Source of the DNA: Acidobacteriota bacterium
Lineage (GTDB): Bacteria > Acidobacteriota > Terriglobia > UBA7540
Direction: 5' to 3'
Length of the DNA: 49,862 nt
Assembly (NCBI GenBank): GCA_902812365.1
Contig: CADDZC010000022.1
Coordinates: forward strand, 1-49,862
The stretch's first letter is position 1; each line of letters starts with the position of its first letter. The notes beneath the pieces are model-generated. The model had not been told where the DNA came from. It was given only the letters and a program-made list of their open reading frames with translations, and searched no databases. Shown here one piece after another: positions 17,955 through 26,654 of the stretch. The position numbers and the translations under genes are program-made.

Positions 17955-18509
17955 TTACGGCTGCTCCTGGATGGCTTCGGCGTCGATGGTGATGTCGACG
18001 AAGCGACCTACGACAACCCCCCCGTTATCGAGGGTGCTGTTCCAACTCACGCCAAAATCGTGCCGATTGACGGTCGTTGTGGCGAGAGAACCGGCGCGAA
18101 TCTTGGGTCCCTGGTCTGCCCCGTCGACCCACCATGGGGTCGCCCATTGTCCGAGATAGCGCACCTTCAGGAGGACTTCCCGCGCAACACCGCGCAGAGT
18201 CAATTGACCCGTGACCAGATAATCGCGGTCGCCGATGATTTCAACCTTGCCGCCTCGGAAGCTGATCTCCGGGTGGTTTTCCACGTCGAGAAAGTCCGCG
18301 CTGCGCAGGTGGGCGTCACGGTCAGGTTCGCCGGTCCAGACGGACGCAGCGTCCAGGTGAGCCTCCACCTGTGAGTCAAGCGGCCGCTTGGGGTCGAACG
18401 CCAGTCGCCCGCGGACGTTCTTAAAATGACCACGCACGTGCGTCACCATCATATGGCGGACACAAAACTCCGCCGCCGTGTGTCCGGGCTCAAAAAACCA
18501 CTCCGCCAT
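17955..18509 (-). CDS. YceI family lipocalin-like protein
   Basis: 184 residues forming an extended beta-barrel that binds isoprenoids or amphipathic lipids in characterised members. Typical features are 'WFFEPGHTAAEFCVRHMMVTHVRGHF', 'SVWTGEPDRDAHLRSADFLDVENHPEISF', 'GQLTLRGVAREVLL' and a late 'HDFGVSW'. There is no signal peptide, so it should be cytosolic, unlike many periplasmic YceI proteins. A possible -10 element TATACT lies 26-31 bp upstream (18535-18540). surE follows in the same direction. Confidence 0.9.
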   Translation of the reverse strand: MAEWFFEPGHTAAEFCVRHMMVTHVRGHFKNVRGRLAFDPKRPLDSQVEAHLDAASVWTGEPDRDAHLRSADFLDVENHPEISFRGGKVEIIGDRDYLVTGQLTLRGVAREVLLKVRYLGQWATPWWVDGADQGPKIRAGSLATTTVNRHDFGVSWNSTLDNGGVVVGRFVDITIDAEAIQEQP

Positions 18510-18590
18510 GATCCCGCTCGCCGAGCCACGCTGGAGTATAACGCCATCCGAAGCCGGGGCCCATCCGTAGGGAAAAGAGCGCCGCCCCGC

Positions 18591-18620
18591 TTGACAGCCT
18601 CGGAAGCAGACTGCTAGCCT
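18591..18620 (+). promoter_or_regulatory. Possible promoter of the secreted protein at 18666
   Basis: TTGACA (18591-18596), 18-bp spacer, then TAGCCT (18615-18620). The -35 is perfect and the -10 is weak; the ATG follows about 45 bp downstream with a GAGGAG-like site. Confidence 0.45.
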
Positions 18621-18665
18621 CGATCATAGCATCAGGAGAGGGGGAAGAGCGAGGAGAAAAACACT

Positions 18666-19055
18666 ATGAAGGTTCGCTCGGTGCTGCTTGCCGCTTGGCT
18701 GGCCGCCGGTCTGTGGACGGGGAGCGCCTACGGCCAGGAGCAGGAGCCCCCGAAGGCCGGGACGGCCCGATTCGGGAATCCGACCGGCGTGGCTCGAACT
18801 CTTCAAGGGTACGTTTACGGGGTCGTGAAGCAGATCGAGAAGGACGCCCTGATCCTTGACAAGACGGAGTTTGGGGACGATCAGACCTTTAAGCTTGAGC
18901 TTAAGACCAAGTTCGTTCACGATGGAAAGCCCAGCAAGATCGAAGACCTGAAAGTGGGCGAGATGGTCTTCGTGAAGATGAAGCGAGACCGGAAGACCCA
19001 CGAGATGATCGCAGAGCGCGTCGTGAGCGGCGTCGAGCCGACCGTGGCCCCGTAA
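18666..19055 (+). CDS. Small secreted protein, hypothetical
   Basis: 129 residues. A signal peptide (KVRSVLLAAWLAAGLWTGSAYG) is cleaved probably after AYG. The mature part has a beta-rich core with 'GYVYGVVKQIEKDALILDKT' and 'KFVHDGKPSKIEDLKVGEMV', resembling the single-stranded-binding-like fold of DUF5666 proteins that cap secreted polypeptides. Many charged residues, no cysteine. I do not assign a function. Confidence 0.7.
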   Translation: MKVRSVLLAAWLAAGLWTGSAYGQEQEPPKAGTARFGNPTGVARTLQGYVYGVVKQIEKDALILDKTEFGDDQTFKLELKTKFVHDGKPSKIEDLKVGEMVFVKMKRDRKTHEMIAERVVSGVEPTVAP

Positions 19056-19134
19056 CGACGCCCTCGGGCGCCAGGCGAGTGGAAATCCGCGTCCGCCGGC
19101 CGAGGCCCTTCCGTCGCCGCGCGATGGCCCGCCT

Positions 19135-20061
19135 TTGAAGACCGCCACGTTGATCTATAATCCCGTCGCCGGGCGAGTTCCGGGACGGCGCGAAGGCGAA
19201 ATGCGCCAAGCCCGCGCCGTGCTCGAAGCTTCAGGCTTCCGGGTGAGGCTGGAGCGGACATGGGGGCCGGGCAGCGCCGAACACCTGGCGCGGGAAGCTG
19301 CCGCCGAAGCGGAGGCGGTGATCGTGTGCGGGGGCGACGGGACCCTCAACGAGGCTGTCAATGGCCTGGCGGGCTGCGCGACCCCGCTGATCATATTGCC
19401 GGGCGGCACGGCCAACATTGCGGCGCGTGAGCTCGGGTTGCCGCTCGATCCGGTGCTCGCCGCCCGCGCCGCCGGCGGATGGATCTCGCGCCGCATTTCG
19501 CTGGGACTGGCCAGGTTCACGTCGGGCTCGGCGGCCGAATCCCGGCGATATTTTTTGAGCGTCGCCGGGGTGGGATTCGACGCCTACGTCATCTCCAAAC
19601 TCTCCGTCGCGTTCAAGACCTCCTGGGGAGTGGCCGCTTATGTGGGCGAAGCGTTTCGGCAGTGGGCTCGAGGCCGGTTTCCGGGGCTCGTGTGCCGCGT
19701 GGACGGTCGAGAAGTGGCGGGCACGTTCGGCGCCGTTCAGCGGACGAGCCTGTACGGCGGCTGGCTGCGCCTGGCCCCCGGCGCCAGCCTGTTTCGCGAT
19801 CGACTCACCCTGTGCCTGTTCAAAAGCTCGAGCCGGATTCGCTATTTGACCTATGCGGTCGCCGTGCTGCTGCGCCGGCACACGCGGTTGCCCGACGTGG
19901 CCTTGATCGAGGCGGGCGAAGTCGGCTGCGCGCCCGCGCCGGAGGGGGAAAGGGTCTACGTGGAGACGGATGGCGAGCTGGCCGGCGCGCTGCCGGCCAC
20001 GTTCTCGGTGGCCCCAAACGCGCTGACGCTGCGAGTGCCGCAGAGGGCGGCCGAGGGTTGA
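19135..20061 (+). CDS. Diacylglycerol/lipid kinase family protein (DagK-like)
   Basis: 308 residues. The start is TTG at 19135, giving 'KTATLIYNPVAGR', the standard beginning for this fold; no ATG or GTG fits. The kinase signature GGDGT is at 66-70, followed by LNEAVNGL, then 'ILPGGTANIAARELG' and 'SVAGVGFDAYV'. Such enzymes phosphorylate diacylglycerol, ceramide-like lipids or undecaprenol-like alcohols with ATP; the lipid is unknown. The DUF457 membrane hydrolase gene is downstream on the same strand. Confidence 0.88.
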   Translation: MKTATLIYNPVAGRVPGRREGEMRQARAVLEASGFRVRLERTWGPGSAEHLAREAAAEAEAVIVCGGDGTLNEAVNGLAGCATPLIILPGGTANIAARELGLPLDPVLAARAAGGWISRRISLGLARFTSGSAAESRRYFLSVAGVGFDAYVISKLSVAFKTSWGVAAYVGEAFRQWARGRFPGLVCRVDGREVAGTFGAVQRTSLYGGWLRLAPGASLFRDRLTLCLFKSSSRIRYLTYAVAVLLRRHTRLPDVALIEAGEVGCAPAPEGERVYVETDGELAGALPATFSVAPNALTLRVPQRAAEG

Positions 20062-20142
20062 CCGGCAGCACCGAGCCGCCGCCCGACCCGCGACGGTTGG
20101 GCATTGGCGGCGTTCCGCGCCCGGCACGCAACGGTTGCGCCC

Positions 20143-21156
20143 GTGGATAACCTCACTCACACCCTCACCGGCATGGCCATCAGTCGAGCCGGAATCCATC
20201 GCCAGACGCGCTTCGCCACGGCCGCCTTGATCCTGGCGGCGAACGCGCCGGATGTGGATCTGGTGACGCGCTTCTGGGGAAGCGCCACCTACCTCAAAGA
20301 CCATCGCGGCCTCACCCACTCGATTCTCGGTGTCACCCTTTTGGCGGCCGTGACGGCCGGGCTGGTTTATGGCATCGGGCGCCGGGCGCGGCCGAAGGCC
20401 GGCGCGCCGCCGCTCGATGGGCGCTGGCTCGCCCTCGGCTGCTGGATCGGCACCGCCAGCCACCTGCTGCTCGACTGGACGAATGCTTACGGCGTGCGGC
20501 CGTTCATGCCCTTCAACGATCGCTGGTACGCCGCCGACATCATGCCCATTATCGATCCGGCGCTGCTCCTGCTGCTGCTCGCCGGGCTTCTGCTGCCGGG
20601 GCTGTTTCGAATGGTTTCCGAAGAGGTCGGCGCGCGGAAGCCGGTCTCGCGCCGCGGCGCCTTCTTCGCCCTCGGAGCCATGCTGGCCCTCTGGCTGGTT
20701 CGCGGCTTCGCCCACGCCCGCGTGCTCAGTCTGCTCGAGGCCCACACCTACAGCGACGAAGCGCCGCTTCAAGCGGGCGCGTTTCCCACCCTCAATCCGC
20801 TCGCTTGGACTGGCGTGATCGAAACCGAATCGGCTTTCCACCTTCTTCCGGCCAGCGCCCTTGCGGGCGATGCCGACCTTGAGCACGATGAGATCTTCTA
20901 CAAGCCCGCTCCCTCCCCGGCTCTGACGGCGGCGCTCGGCACCAGCCTGGGCCGGGTTTTTTCCCGCTTCGCCCGCTTTCCGTGGGCCCAGGTGACGCCC
21001 GCCGAGGACGGCTTCGAGGTCACGATTCAAGACCTGCGCTTTGCTTCGCCTCACGCGGCGGGGCGCGCCTTCTATATCGATATCCGGCTCGATCGCAACC
21101 TGTGTGCCGTCTCCGAGGAATTTCACTTCGCCGGCCCGCCCGCCGCCGGCCGCTGA
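20143..21156 (+). CDS. Membrane-bound metal-dependent hydrolase, DUF457/YdjM family
   Basis: 337 residues from GTG 20143, which gives the conserved start DNLTHTLTGMAISRAG; a TTG at 20104 would add 13 unlikely residues. The N-terminal metal motif includes H5 (LTHTL), 'NAPDVDLV' and 'DHRGLTHSILGV'. 'ASHLLLDWTNAYG' is the second His/Asp set. Several transmembrane segments run through the middle (about 100-220), followed by a soluble C-terminal domain of about 115 residues. Family members are uncharacterised. It overlaps the convergent VTT gene by 34 bp. Confidence 0.86.
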   Translation: MDNLTHTLTGMAISRAGIHRQTRFATAALILAANAPDVDLVTRFWGSATYLKDHRGLTHSILGVTLLAAVTAGLVYGIGRRARPKAGAPPLDGRWLALGCWIGTASHLLLDWTNAYGVRPFMPFNDRWYAADIMPIIDPALLLLLLAGLLLPGLFRMVSEEVGARKPVSRRGAFFALGAMLALWLVRGFAHARVLSLLEAHTYSDEAPLQAGAFPTLNPLAWTGVIETESAFHLLPASALAGDADLEHDEIFYKPAPSPALTAALGTSLGRVFSRFARFPWAQVTPAEDGFEVTIQDLRFASPHAAGRAFYIDIRLDRNLCAVSEEFHFAGPPAAGR

Positions 21157-21767
21157 CCGAGCCGCTCCCCCCGCTTTTGCCAGTAACGATAGAGCGTCCA
21201 GGCCACCAGAATGAAAGCCGCCATGGCCAACGAAAACGATACCAGGTGGCGCTTGAGGTAAGCCTCCGCTTCCCCGCCGTATCTCATGCCGACGAAGGCT
21301 TCGAAAGCGAACCGCAGACCCCGCCCCAGCACCAGCGCCGCCCCAAATCGCGCCGCGTTCACCGAGACGGCCCCGGCCACGATCGGCACGATCTTGAACG
21401 GCGCCGGCGGCGGAAGCAAAGAGGCCACGAGAACGGTGACGAAATCATTGCGCTCGAGCCAATGCTGGGCGCGCCCGGCCTGGCTGGGGGGAGCGTTGCG
21501 GCGCAGAAACCGGCTGCCGTGGTGCGAGAGTCCATACATGGCGAAAGCACCCGCCACGGATCCGAGAGTCGAGTCCAGGGCGTAGAACAGCGCCAGCTCC
21601 GGGTGGCGGCCGGCCAGATGGAGCAGCAGAAGATCGTTGATCACCGGGAAGGCGAGAAAGGAGGAGTCGAGAAAATTAATGCCGAACAGCCCCCAGCCCC
21701 CGTGCCGGCCGAAGGCACCTGCCAGGTGAAGGGAGAGGGCCTTGATCAGATGCAGCAGATGGCGCAG
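21123..21767 (-). CDS. VTT/DedA-like (YqaA-type) membrane protein with likely CTG start
   Basis: 214 residues if translation starts at CTG 21767. The first ATG or GTG in frame (21644) would remove the conserved N-terminal half-loop 'GLFGINFLDSSFLAFPVIND', which belongs to the VTT fold. The only stop upstream is TGA three codons before, and GAGGTGA lies directly before the CTG; the possible promoter at 21794-21822 would give a short leader. The rest contains 'TLGSVAGAFAMYGLSHHGSRFL', 'ASLLPPPAPFKIVPIVAGA' and a C-terminal helix, as in DedA-type membrane proteins thought to scramble or export lipids. Its gene end overlaps the convergent DUF457 gene. Confidence 0.78.
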   Translation of the reverse strand: MRHLLHLIKALSLHLAGAFGRHGGWGLFGINFLDSSFLAFPVINDLLLLHLAGRHPELALFYALDSTLGSVAGAFAMYGLSHHGSRFLRRNAPPSQAGRAQHWLERNDFVTVLVASLLPPPAPFKIVPIVAGAVSVNAARFGAALVLGRGLRFAFEAFVGMRYGGEAEAYLKRHLVSFSLAMAAFILVAWTLYRYWQKRGERLGQRPAAGGPAK

Positions 21768-21793
21768 GCGTCACCTCACGGCGCAAAAGGGCT

Positions 21794-21822
21794 ATTGTAG
21801 GCGCCGGCGGGCGGCCGCGCAA
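21794..21822 (-). promoter_or_regulatory. Possible promoter of the VTT protein gene
   Basis: Minus strand: TTGCGC (21822-21817), 17-bp spacer, TACAAT (21799-21794). The transcript would start about 20 bases before the proposed CTG codon and include its GAGGTGA ribosome site. The -35 is weak. Confidence 0.45.
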
Positions 21823-21868
21823 CGCCCCCGCCCCGCGGCATCATGCTAGGCTACATCATGGCCGGTTC

Positions 21869-21898
21869 TTGACACCGCCGCTCCGCCTCGGTTATGCT
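21869..21898 (+). promoter_or_regulatory. Sigma-70 promoter of gyrA
   Basis: TTGACA (21869-21874), 18-bp spacer, TATGCT (21893-21898). Transcription would begin near 21905, about 60 bases before the gyrA ATG. Confidence 0.7.
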
Positions 21899-21966
21899 AG
21901 GTAGCGAGGGGTGGTGGCATTTCCATCCCGCAAGCGTAACTCGACCCTCCGAAAGGGCTCCCACTC

Positions 21967-24489
21967 ATGGCGGATCAAGAACTGATTCCGGCGGCGAGGC
22001 AGATTCCCGTCAACATCGAAGACGAGATGCGCAGCTCGTATCTCGACTACGCGATGAGCGTGATCATCGGGCGGGCTCTGCCCGACGTCCGCGACGGGCT
22101 GAAGCCTGTCCACCGCCGCATCCTCTACGCGATGTACAAAGAGGGCATCACGTCGGACAAGCGCTACGTGAAATGCGCCGGCGTGGTGGGCGAGGTGATC
22201 AAGAAATACCACCCGCACGGCGACTCCGCCGTCTACGACACCTTGGTGCGCATGGCCCAGGATTTTAATATGCGTTATCCGTTGATCGACGGCCAAGGCA
22301 ACTTCGGCTCCGTCGACGGCGACCCGCCGGCCGCCTATCGGTACACGGAGTGCCGCCTGGCGCCGATCGCCGAAGAGCTGCTTGCCGACATTGAAAAGGA
22401 GACGGTGGATTTTGTCCCCAACTTCGACGAGTCCACGTCGGAGCCCACCGTGCTCCCGGCGCGCGTCCCGAATCTGCTCGTCAACGGCTCGGACGGGATT
22501 GCCGTCGGCATGGCCACCAAGATCCCCCCTCACAATTTGACGGAGATCATCGACGCCACGATTTTGCTGATCAACAAGCCCAACGCCACCCTGGATGAAG
22601 TGCTGGCGGTCGTGCCCGGTCCGGACTTTCCCACCGGGGCCTACCTGTACGGCCGCAGCGGCATCAAGGCCGCCTACGAGAGCGGACGGGGCCAGTTCAC
22701 CCTGCGCGCCAAGGCGGCCATCGAACGCCCCAACAAGGAGAAACAACAGATTGTGATCACCGAGATTCCGTATCAGGTCAATAAGGCCGCGGTGATCAAG
22801 CGCATTGCGGAGCTCGTGCAAAACAAGAAGATCGAAGGCATCGCCGACGTGCGCGACGAGTCGGACCGCGAGGGGATGCGAGTGGTGATCGAGCTCAAGC
22901 GGGGCGAACAGCCGGAGGTGGTTCTGAACAACCTGTACAAGCACACCCAGTTACAGGAAAACTTCGGCATGATCATGTTGGCCATCGTCAACGGACAGCC
23001 GCGAACGCTGCCGCTGATGGAGGCCATCCAGCTCTTCATTGACCATCGCGTCAGCGTGGTGCGGCGCCGCACGGTGCACGATCTCCGCAAGGCCGAGGAA
23101 CGCGCCCACCTTTTGGAAGGCTTTCTGAAGGCGCTCGACCACATTGATGCCATCATCCGGCTGATCCGCGCCTCCGCTGCCCCCAAGGAAGCCCGCGACG
23201 ACCTGATGACCCGCTTCGCCTTCACTGAACGCCAGGCCCAAGCCATCCTCGAGCTGCAGTTGCAACGCCTCACCGCGCTCGAACGGGGAAAGATTCAGGA
23301 AGAATACGACGCTCTGCAGAAAAAGATCGCCGAATATAAGGAAATGCTGGCTAGCGAGAAAGTTCTGAAGCGGGTCATCGTCGAGGAGTTGAAAGCCGTG
23401 CAGAAGCAGTACGGCGACGCGCGCCGGACTGCGATCATCGAGGAACAGGCAGAAATCAAGCTGGAAGACCTGATTGCCGACGAGGACGTGGTCATCACCC
23501 TGTCCCACTCCGGATATCTCAAGCGCACGCCGCTGTCCACCTACCGCCAGCAGGGACGGGGCGGGAAGGGCCGCATGGGGATGAAGACCCGGGACGAGGA
23601 CTTCGTGGAACACCTCTTCATCGCTTCGACGCACAGTTACATTCTGGTGTTCACGAACACGGGCCGGCTTTACTGGCTGAAGGTATACGAAATTCCCGAC
23701 GTGGGCGCAGCGGGCAAAGGGAAACATATCTTGAACCTTGTCAACCTGGGCCCGGGCGAGAAGGTGGCAGACGTGGTCGCGGTGAAGGACTTGCCCGATC
23801 AACCCCGCGACGTGGCGGTGGACGGCGAAACCTACGCGGCCGAGGGCTACGTCACCATGGTGACGCGCCGCGGCGTCATCAAGAAGACGCGCCTGGCGGA
23901 GTTTTCCAATCCGCGCACGGCGGGCATCGTGGCCATGAAAATCGAAGACGGCGACGAACTGATCGCCGCCCAGCGCACCTCGGGCCGCGATACGATCTTT
24001 CTGGCCTCGCACGAGGGCATGGCGATTCGCTTCCCGGAGTCCGACGTCCGCGACATGGGCCGAGCCGCCTTCGGGGTCAACGGCATGAATCTTGATCCCG
24101 ATGATTTCCTGGTCGGAATGGAAATTGTGGGCGAGAAGGAGTTGATCCTCTCGGTGACCGAAAAAGGCTTCGGCAAACGGACGCCGATCACGGAGTACCG
24201 TCTGCAGTCGCGCGCCGGCAAAGGTGTGATCAACGTCAAGACCACTGAGCGCAACGGAAAGGTCGTGAGCGTGCTCAGCGTCAGCGAGGACTCTGAAGTG
24301 ATGATCATCACCCAGCAAGGGAAGATCACGCGCTTGGACGCCAGCACGATTCGCGAGTCCGGCCGCTCGGCGCAGGGCGTCAAGCTGATCAGCCTGGAAG
24401 AAGGCGATCAGGTGGCCGCGGCGTGCCTGGTGACCAACGAAGCGAACGATAACGGCGAGGGCCCGCCCCCCGGCACGCTCCTGCAGTGA
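21967..24489 (+). CDS. gyrA: DNA gyrase subunit A
   Basis: 840 residues, normal length. GyrA forms the DNA-cleaving half of gyrase, which introduces negative supercoils using ATP hydrolysed by GyrB. The breakage-reunion domain starts '[22 protein letters not shown]'. The active-site tyrosine is Y126 in AAYRYTECR. The quinolone-resistance region [10 protein letters not shown] has Ser87 and Asp91, the drug-sensitive residues. The C-terminal pinwheel carries the GyrA box as QGRGGKG (about 530), distinguishing it from ParC. gyrB is not adjacent; the promoter is at 21869-21898. Confidence 0.98.
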   Translation: MADQELIPAARQIPVNIEDEMRSSYLDYAMSVIIGRALPDVRDGLKPVHRRILYAMYKEGITSDKRYVKCAGVVGEVIKKYHPHGDSAVYDTLVRMAQDFNMRYPLIDGQGNFGSVDGDPPAAYRYTECRLAPIAEELLADIEKETVDFVPNFDESTSEPTVLPARVPNLLVNGSDGIAVGMATKIPPHNLTEIIDATILLINKPNATLDEVLAVVPGPDFPTGAYLYGRSGIKAAYESGRGQFTLRAKAAIERPNKEKQQIVITEIPYQVNKAAVIKRIAELVQNKKIEGIADVRDESDREGMRVVIELKRGEQPEVVLNNLYKHTQLQENFGMIMLAIVNGQPRTLPLMEAIQLFIDHRVSVVRRRTVHDLRKAEERAHLLEGFLKALDHIDAIIRLIRASAAPKEARDDLMTRFAFTERQAQAILELQLQRLTALERGKIQEEYDALQKKIAEYKEMLASEKVLKRVIVEELKAVQKQYGDARRTAIIEEQAEIKLEDLIADEDVVITLSHSGYLKRTPLSTYRQQGRGGKGRMGMKTRDEDFVEHLFIASTHSYILVFTNTGRLYWLKVYEIPDVGAAGKGKHILNLVNLGPGEKVADVVAVKDLPDQPRDVAVDGETYAAEGYVTMVTRRGVIKKTRLAEFSNPRTAGIVAMKIEDGDELIAAQRTSGRDTIFLASHEGMAIRFPESDVRDMGRAAFGVNGMNLDPDDFLVGMEIVGEKELILSVTEKGFGKRTPITEYRLQSRAGKGVINVKTTERNGKVVSVLSVSEDSEVMIITQQGKITRLDASTIRESGRSAQGVKLISLEEGDQVAAACLVTNEANDNGEGPPPGTLLQ

Positions 24490-24535
24490 CCCGGCCGATA
24501 GCGATGAGCGGTTCGAGCGGTCTTGTCCTCGGCCG

Positions 24536-25609
24536 TCACCCTTGCGGCCGGCGATCGATCGATTGAATATAGATGCCGAGAGGCCGGTCCCCCGCCATAA
24601 CGAACACCACCGCCTTGAGCCGCCGGGCCGGCGTGTCAAATGCTGCCAGCGGCACCTGGAACGCCACCACGGCCGCGCCGCCCGGCGAATCGGGGAGCGA
24701 AGCGTAGAGGGCCAGACTGCCGTCGCTGGCGCGGTAGGCCTGCCACCTCGCACCGACAATCTTGCCTCCACCGTGGAAATTAACGGCGATCCGCAGGCGG
24801 GCGCCGACCCCATTGCGGAATCGGACCGGGATGCGCAGCGAAAGATTCTCCCCGCGGGGATCGACGGCGGCCTTGACGGCTTCGATAAGGGCGAGTGGCG
24901 GTGCGTTGCCGCCCGGCGACGCCGCGGCGTTCGGCCATTGAGCACGGAAGATGGCCAGAGCTACCCTGGCCGTGTCGGCGTTCTGAGCCTCGCGGTCTTC
25001 CCAGCGCGGGTGCGTCAGTAGGAACCGCCCGAGCCGCGGCTGGTCGGGGACGTAGAAGCGGATGCAGCGGTCGAACGCGATCACATAATCGGGATGAAAG
25101 CCGGCCGCAGCCATTAACAGCATTCCCACCCGATCCGCTTGGTATTCACGCCGGCGTGCATGGGCGAGACGGCCCCTTTCGTCGCCGGCCGTATCCAGGT
25201 GCAGGATCGACCGCGCCGGAGGGTCGGGGTTGGCGCCACGGCCCCGATAAAGCTCTTCCAGCTTCTTCTCGAATCCCGGCCGGTAGGCTTCATCCTGGGG
25301 CAGAATGATGACGTGCGCGATTTCGTGGCTTAGCACGGCGGCCCACAGCCCGCGATCCTGGCCGAGAACGTCGGCCAGGCCGCCCGTGACGAAGATCTCG
25401 CCATCACCGCTCGAGGCCGCGTTGAGGTGCCGATCCCCTGAAATCGTGACCCGCCAGCGATACGGTGGCAGGGCCTGACCGGGCGGACTCGAGATCAAGG
25501 TCCGTAGAACTTCGCTGGCGACCGTAGGAAGAGGCAGCCTCGGCGGCGAAGCGCCGGCGGCGCTGATCGCCGCCGCTAAGGTCCAGATTGCTGGTGGTAG
25601 GAAGACCAT
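24536..25609 (-). CDS. Secreted M48-like zinc metalloprotease
   Basis: 357 residues from ATG 25609, which starts a signal peptide (VFLPPAIWTLAAAISAAGA); an ORF extension to 25666 is less likely. The zinc motif HEIAH is at 95-99 and the third ligand is probably E155 in REYQAD, as in M48 peptidases. Between them lies a loop with 'YRGRGANPDPP'. Beyond the protease core (to about 210) is a region of about 145 residues that looks beta-rich ('IPVRFRNGVGARLRIAVNF'), perhaps a sensing or binding domain. No transmembrane helix is seen after the signal peptide, so it is probably periplasmic. It is convergent with gyrA and divergent from larE. Confidence 0.82.
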   Translation of the reverse strand: MVFLPPAIWTLAAAISAAGASPPRLPLPTVASEVLRTLISSPPGQALPPYRWRVTISGDRHLNAASSGDGEIFVTGGLADVLGQDRGLWAAVLSHEIAHVIILPQDEAYRPGFEKKLEELYRGRGANPDPPARSILHLDTAGDERGRLAHARRREYQADRVGMLLMAAAGFHPDYVIAFDRCIRFYVPDQPRLGRFLLTHPRWEDREAQNADTARVALAIFRAQWPNAAASPGGNAPPLALIEAVKAAVDPRGENLSLRIPVRFRNGVGARLRIAVNFHGGGKIVGARWQAYRASDGSLALYASLPDSPGGAAVVAFQVPLAAFDTPARRLKAVVFVMAGDRPLGIYIQSIDRRPQG

Positions 25610-25655
25610 AGCAGCTCTGCAACGCCGGGAGGGGCGAGCCACCCGGCAGAGCACC

Positions 25656-25685
25656 ACGTTAGGCAAAGACCGCGCTGGTTGTCAA
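25656..25685 (-). promoter_or_regulatory. Possible promoter of the M48-like protease
   Basis: Minus strand: TTGACA (25685-25680), 18-bp spacer, TAACGT (25661-25656). The -35 is perfect and the -10 is weak; about 40 bases of leader would precede the ATG. Confidence 0.45.
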
Positions 25686-25719
25686 CGCCGCGCGGGCCCG
25701 GCCGCGCCCGGCCTCGACG

Positions 25720-25748
25720 TTGCCAAACGCAGGCGGCGGCGCTATGCT
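25720..25748 (+). promoter_or_regulatory. Sigma-70-like promoter of larE
   Basis: TTGCCA (25720-25725), 17-bp spacer, TATGCT (25743-25748). Transcription near 25755 leaves only about 11 bases before the ATG at 25766, so larE may be nearly leaderless. Confidence 0.55.
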
Positions 25749-25765
25749 GGAGCGTGCCGATTTCG

Positions 25766-26620
25766 ATGAATGACCTGCAAGCCAAAGAGCAACGGTTATA
25801 TGAAGACATGGCGCGAGTGGGCTCGCTCATCGTCGCCTACTCGGGCGGTGTCGACTCAGCGTACCTGGCTTACGCCGCCCATCGGGTGCTCGGTGAGCGC
25901 ATGCTCGCCGTGACTGCCGTCAGCGCCAGCTATTCGGCGCGGGATCGCGAGCTGGCGAAAGCCTGCGTGGCGCGGACCGGGTTTCCGCACGAGTTTATCG
26001 AAACGGACGAGCTGTCCGATCCCCGCTACCGCGCCAACCATCCCGATCGCTGCTACTTTTGCAAGGACGAACTGTTTACCCGCCTAGATGAGCTGAGGGC
26101 GCGGCGCGGCTATGCCGCCGTTGCTTACGGCGTGAACGTCGACGATCAAGGTGACTGGCGTCCGGGCCAGCTCGCCGCCCGAGAGCACCGAGTGCTGACG
26201 CCCCTGCTCGACGCCGGTCTCACCAAAGCGGAGATCCGCGAGCTGGCCCGCCGCGCGGAGTTGCCGGTGTGGGACCGTCCGGCCTCCGCCTGCCTGTCCT
26301 CCCGCATCGCTTACGGCCTGGAGGTGACGGCCGAGCGGCTGGCGGTGGTCGAGAGAGGAGAGGAAGCGTTGCGCCAGCTCGGTTTCCGTCAATTCCGCGT
26401 GCGCCATCACGACCAACTCGTGCGCATCGAAATCGCGCCGGATGAGCTGCCCCAGGCCCTTTCACCGGCCATGGCACGCCGGTTGGTGGAAGTGTTCAAG
26501 GCGTTGGGATTTGCGTTTGTGACGCTGGACCTGGAGGGCTACCGGCAGGGATCGCTGAATCTGATCAAGCTTTCCCACCGTTCGGCCGACTCGGCGGGAT
26601 CGCCGCGGCGGACGCCGTGA
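25766..26620 (+). CDS. larE: ATP-dependent sacrificial sulfur transferase LarE
   Basis: 284 residues from ATG 25766; the upstream frame is Arg/Pro-rich and not conserved in character. LarE adenylates a pyridinium-dicarboxylate precursor and donates sulfur from its own cysteine in building the nickel-pincer nucleotide cofactor of lactate racemase-type enzymes. The PP-loop SGGVDS is at 26-31, and the sulfur-donating cysteine is C176 in PASACLSSR, the same number as in the Lactobacillus plantarum enzyme. A CYFC motif (96-99) is also present. larB, larC and larA are not in the window, so the gene is an orphan here. Confidence 0.9.
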   Translation: MNDLQAKEQRLYEDMARVGSLIVAYSGGVDSAYLAYAAHRVLGERMLAVTAVSASYSARDRELAKACVARTGFPHEFIETDELSDPRYRANHPDRCYFCKDELFTRLDELRARRGYAAVAYGVNVDDQGDWRPGQLAAREHRVLTPLLDAGLTKAEIRELARRAELPVWDRPASACLSSRIAYGLEVTAERLAVVERGEEALRQLGFRQFRVRHHDQLVRIEIAPDELPQALSPAMARRLVEVFKALGFAFVTLDLEGYRQGSLNLIKLSHRSADSAGSPRRTP

Positions 26621-26654
26621 GGCCGGTCGCGGTGACGGCGAGAGAGAGGATTGC

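Noticed and set aside
19231-21126. A 631-residue minus-strand frame opposite the lipid kinase and DUF457 genes
   Set aside because: Arg/Gly/Ala-rich with no family features; a shadow of high-GC codons.
22951-24945. A 664-residue minus-strand frame opposite gyrA
   Set aside because: gyrA is certain and the antisense frame has no domain features.
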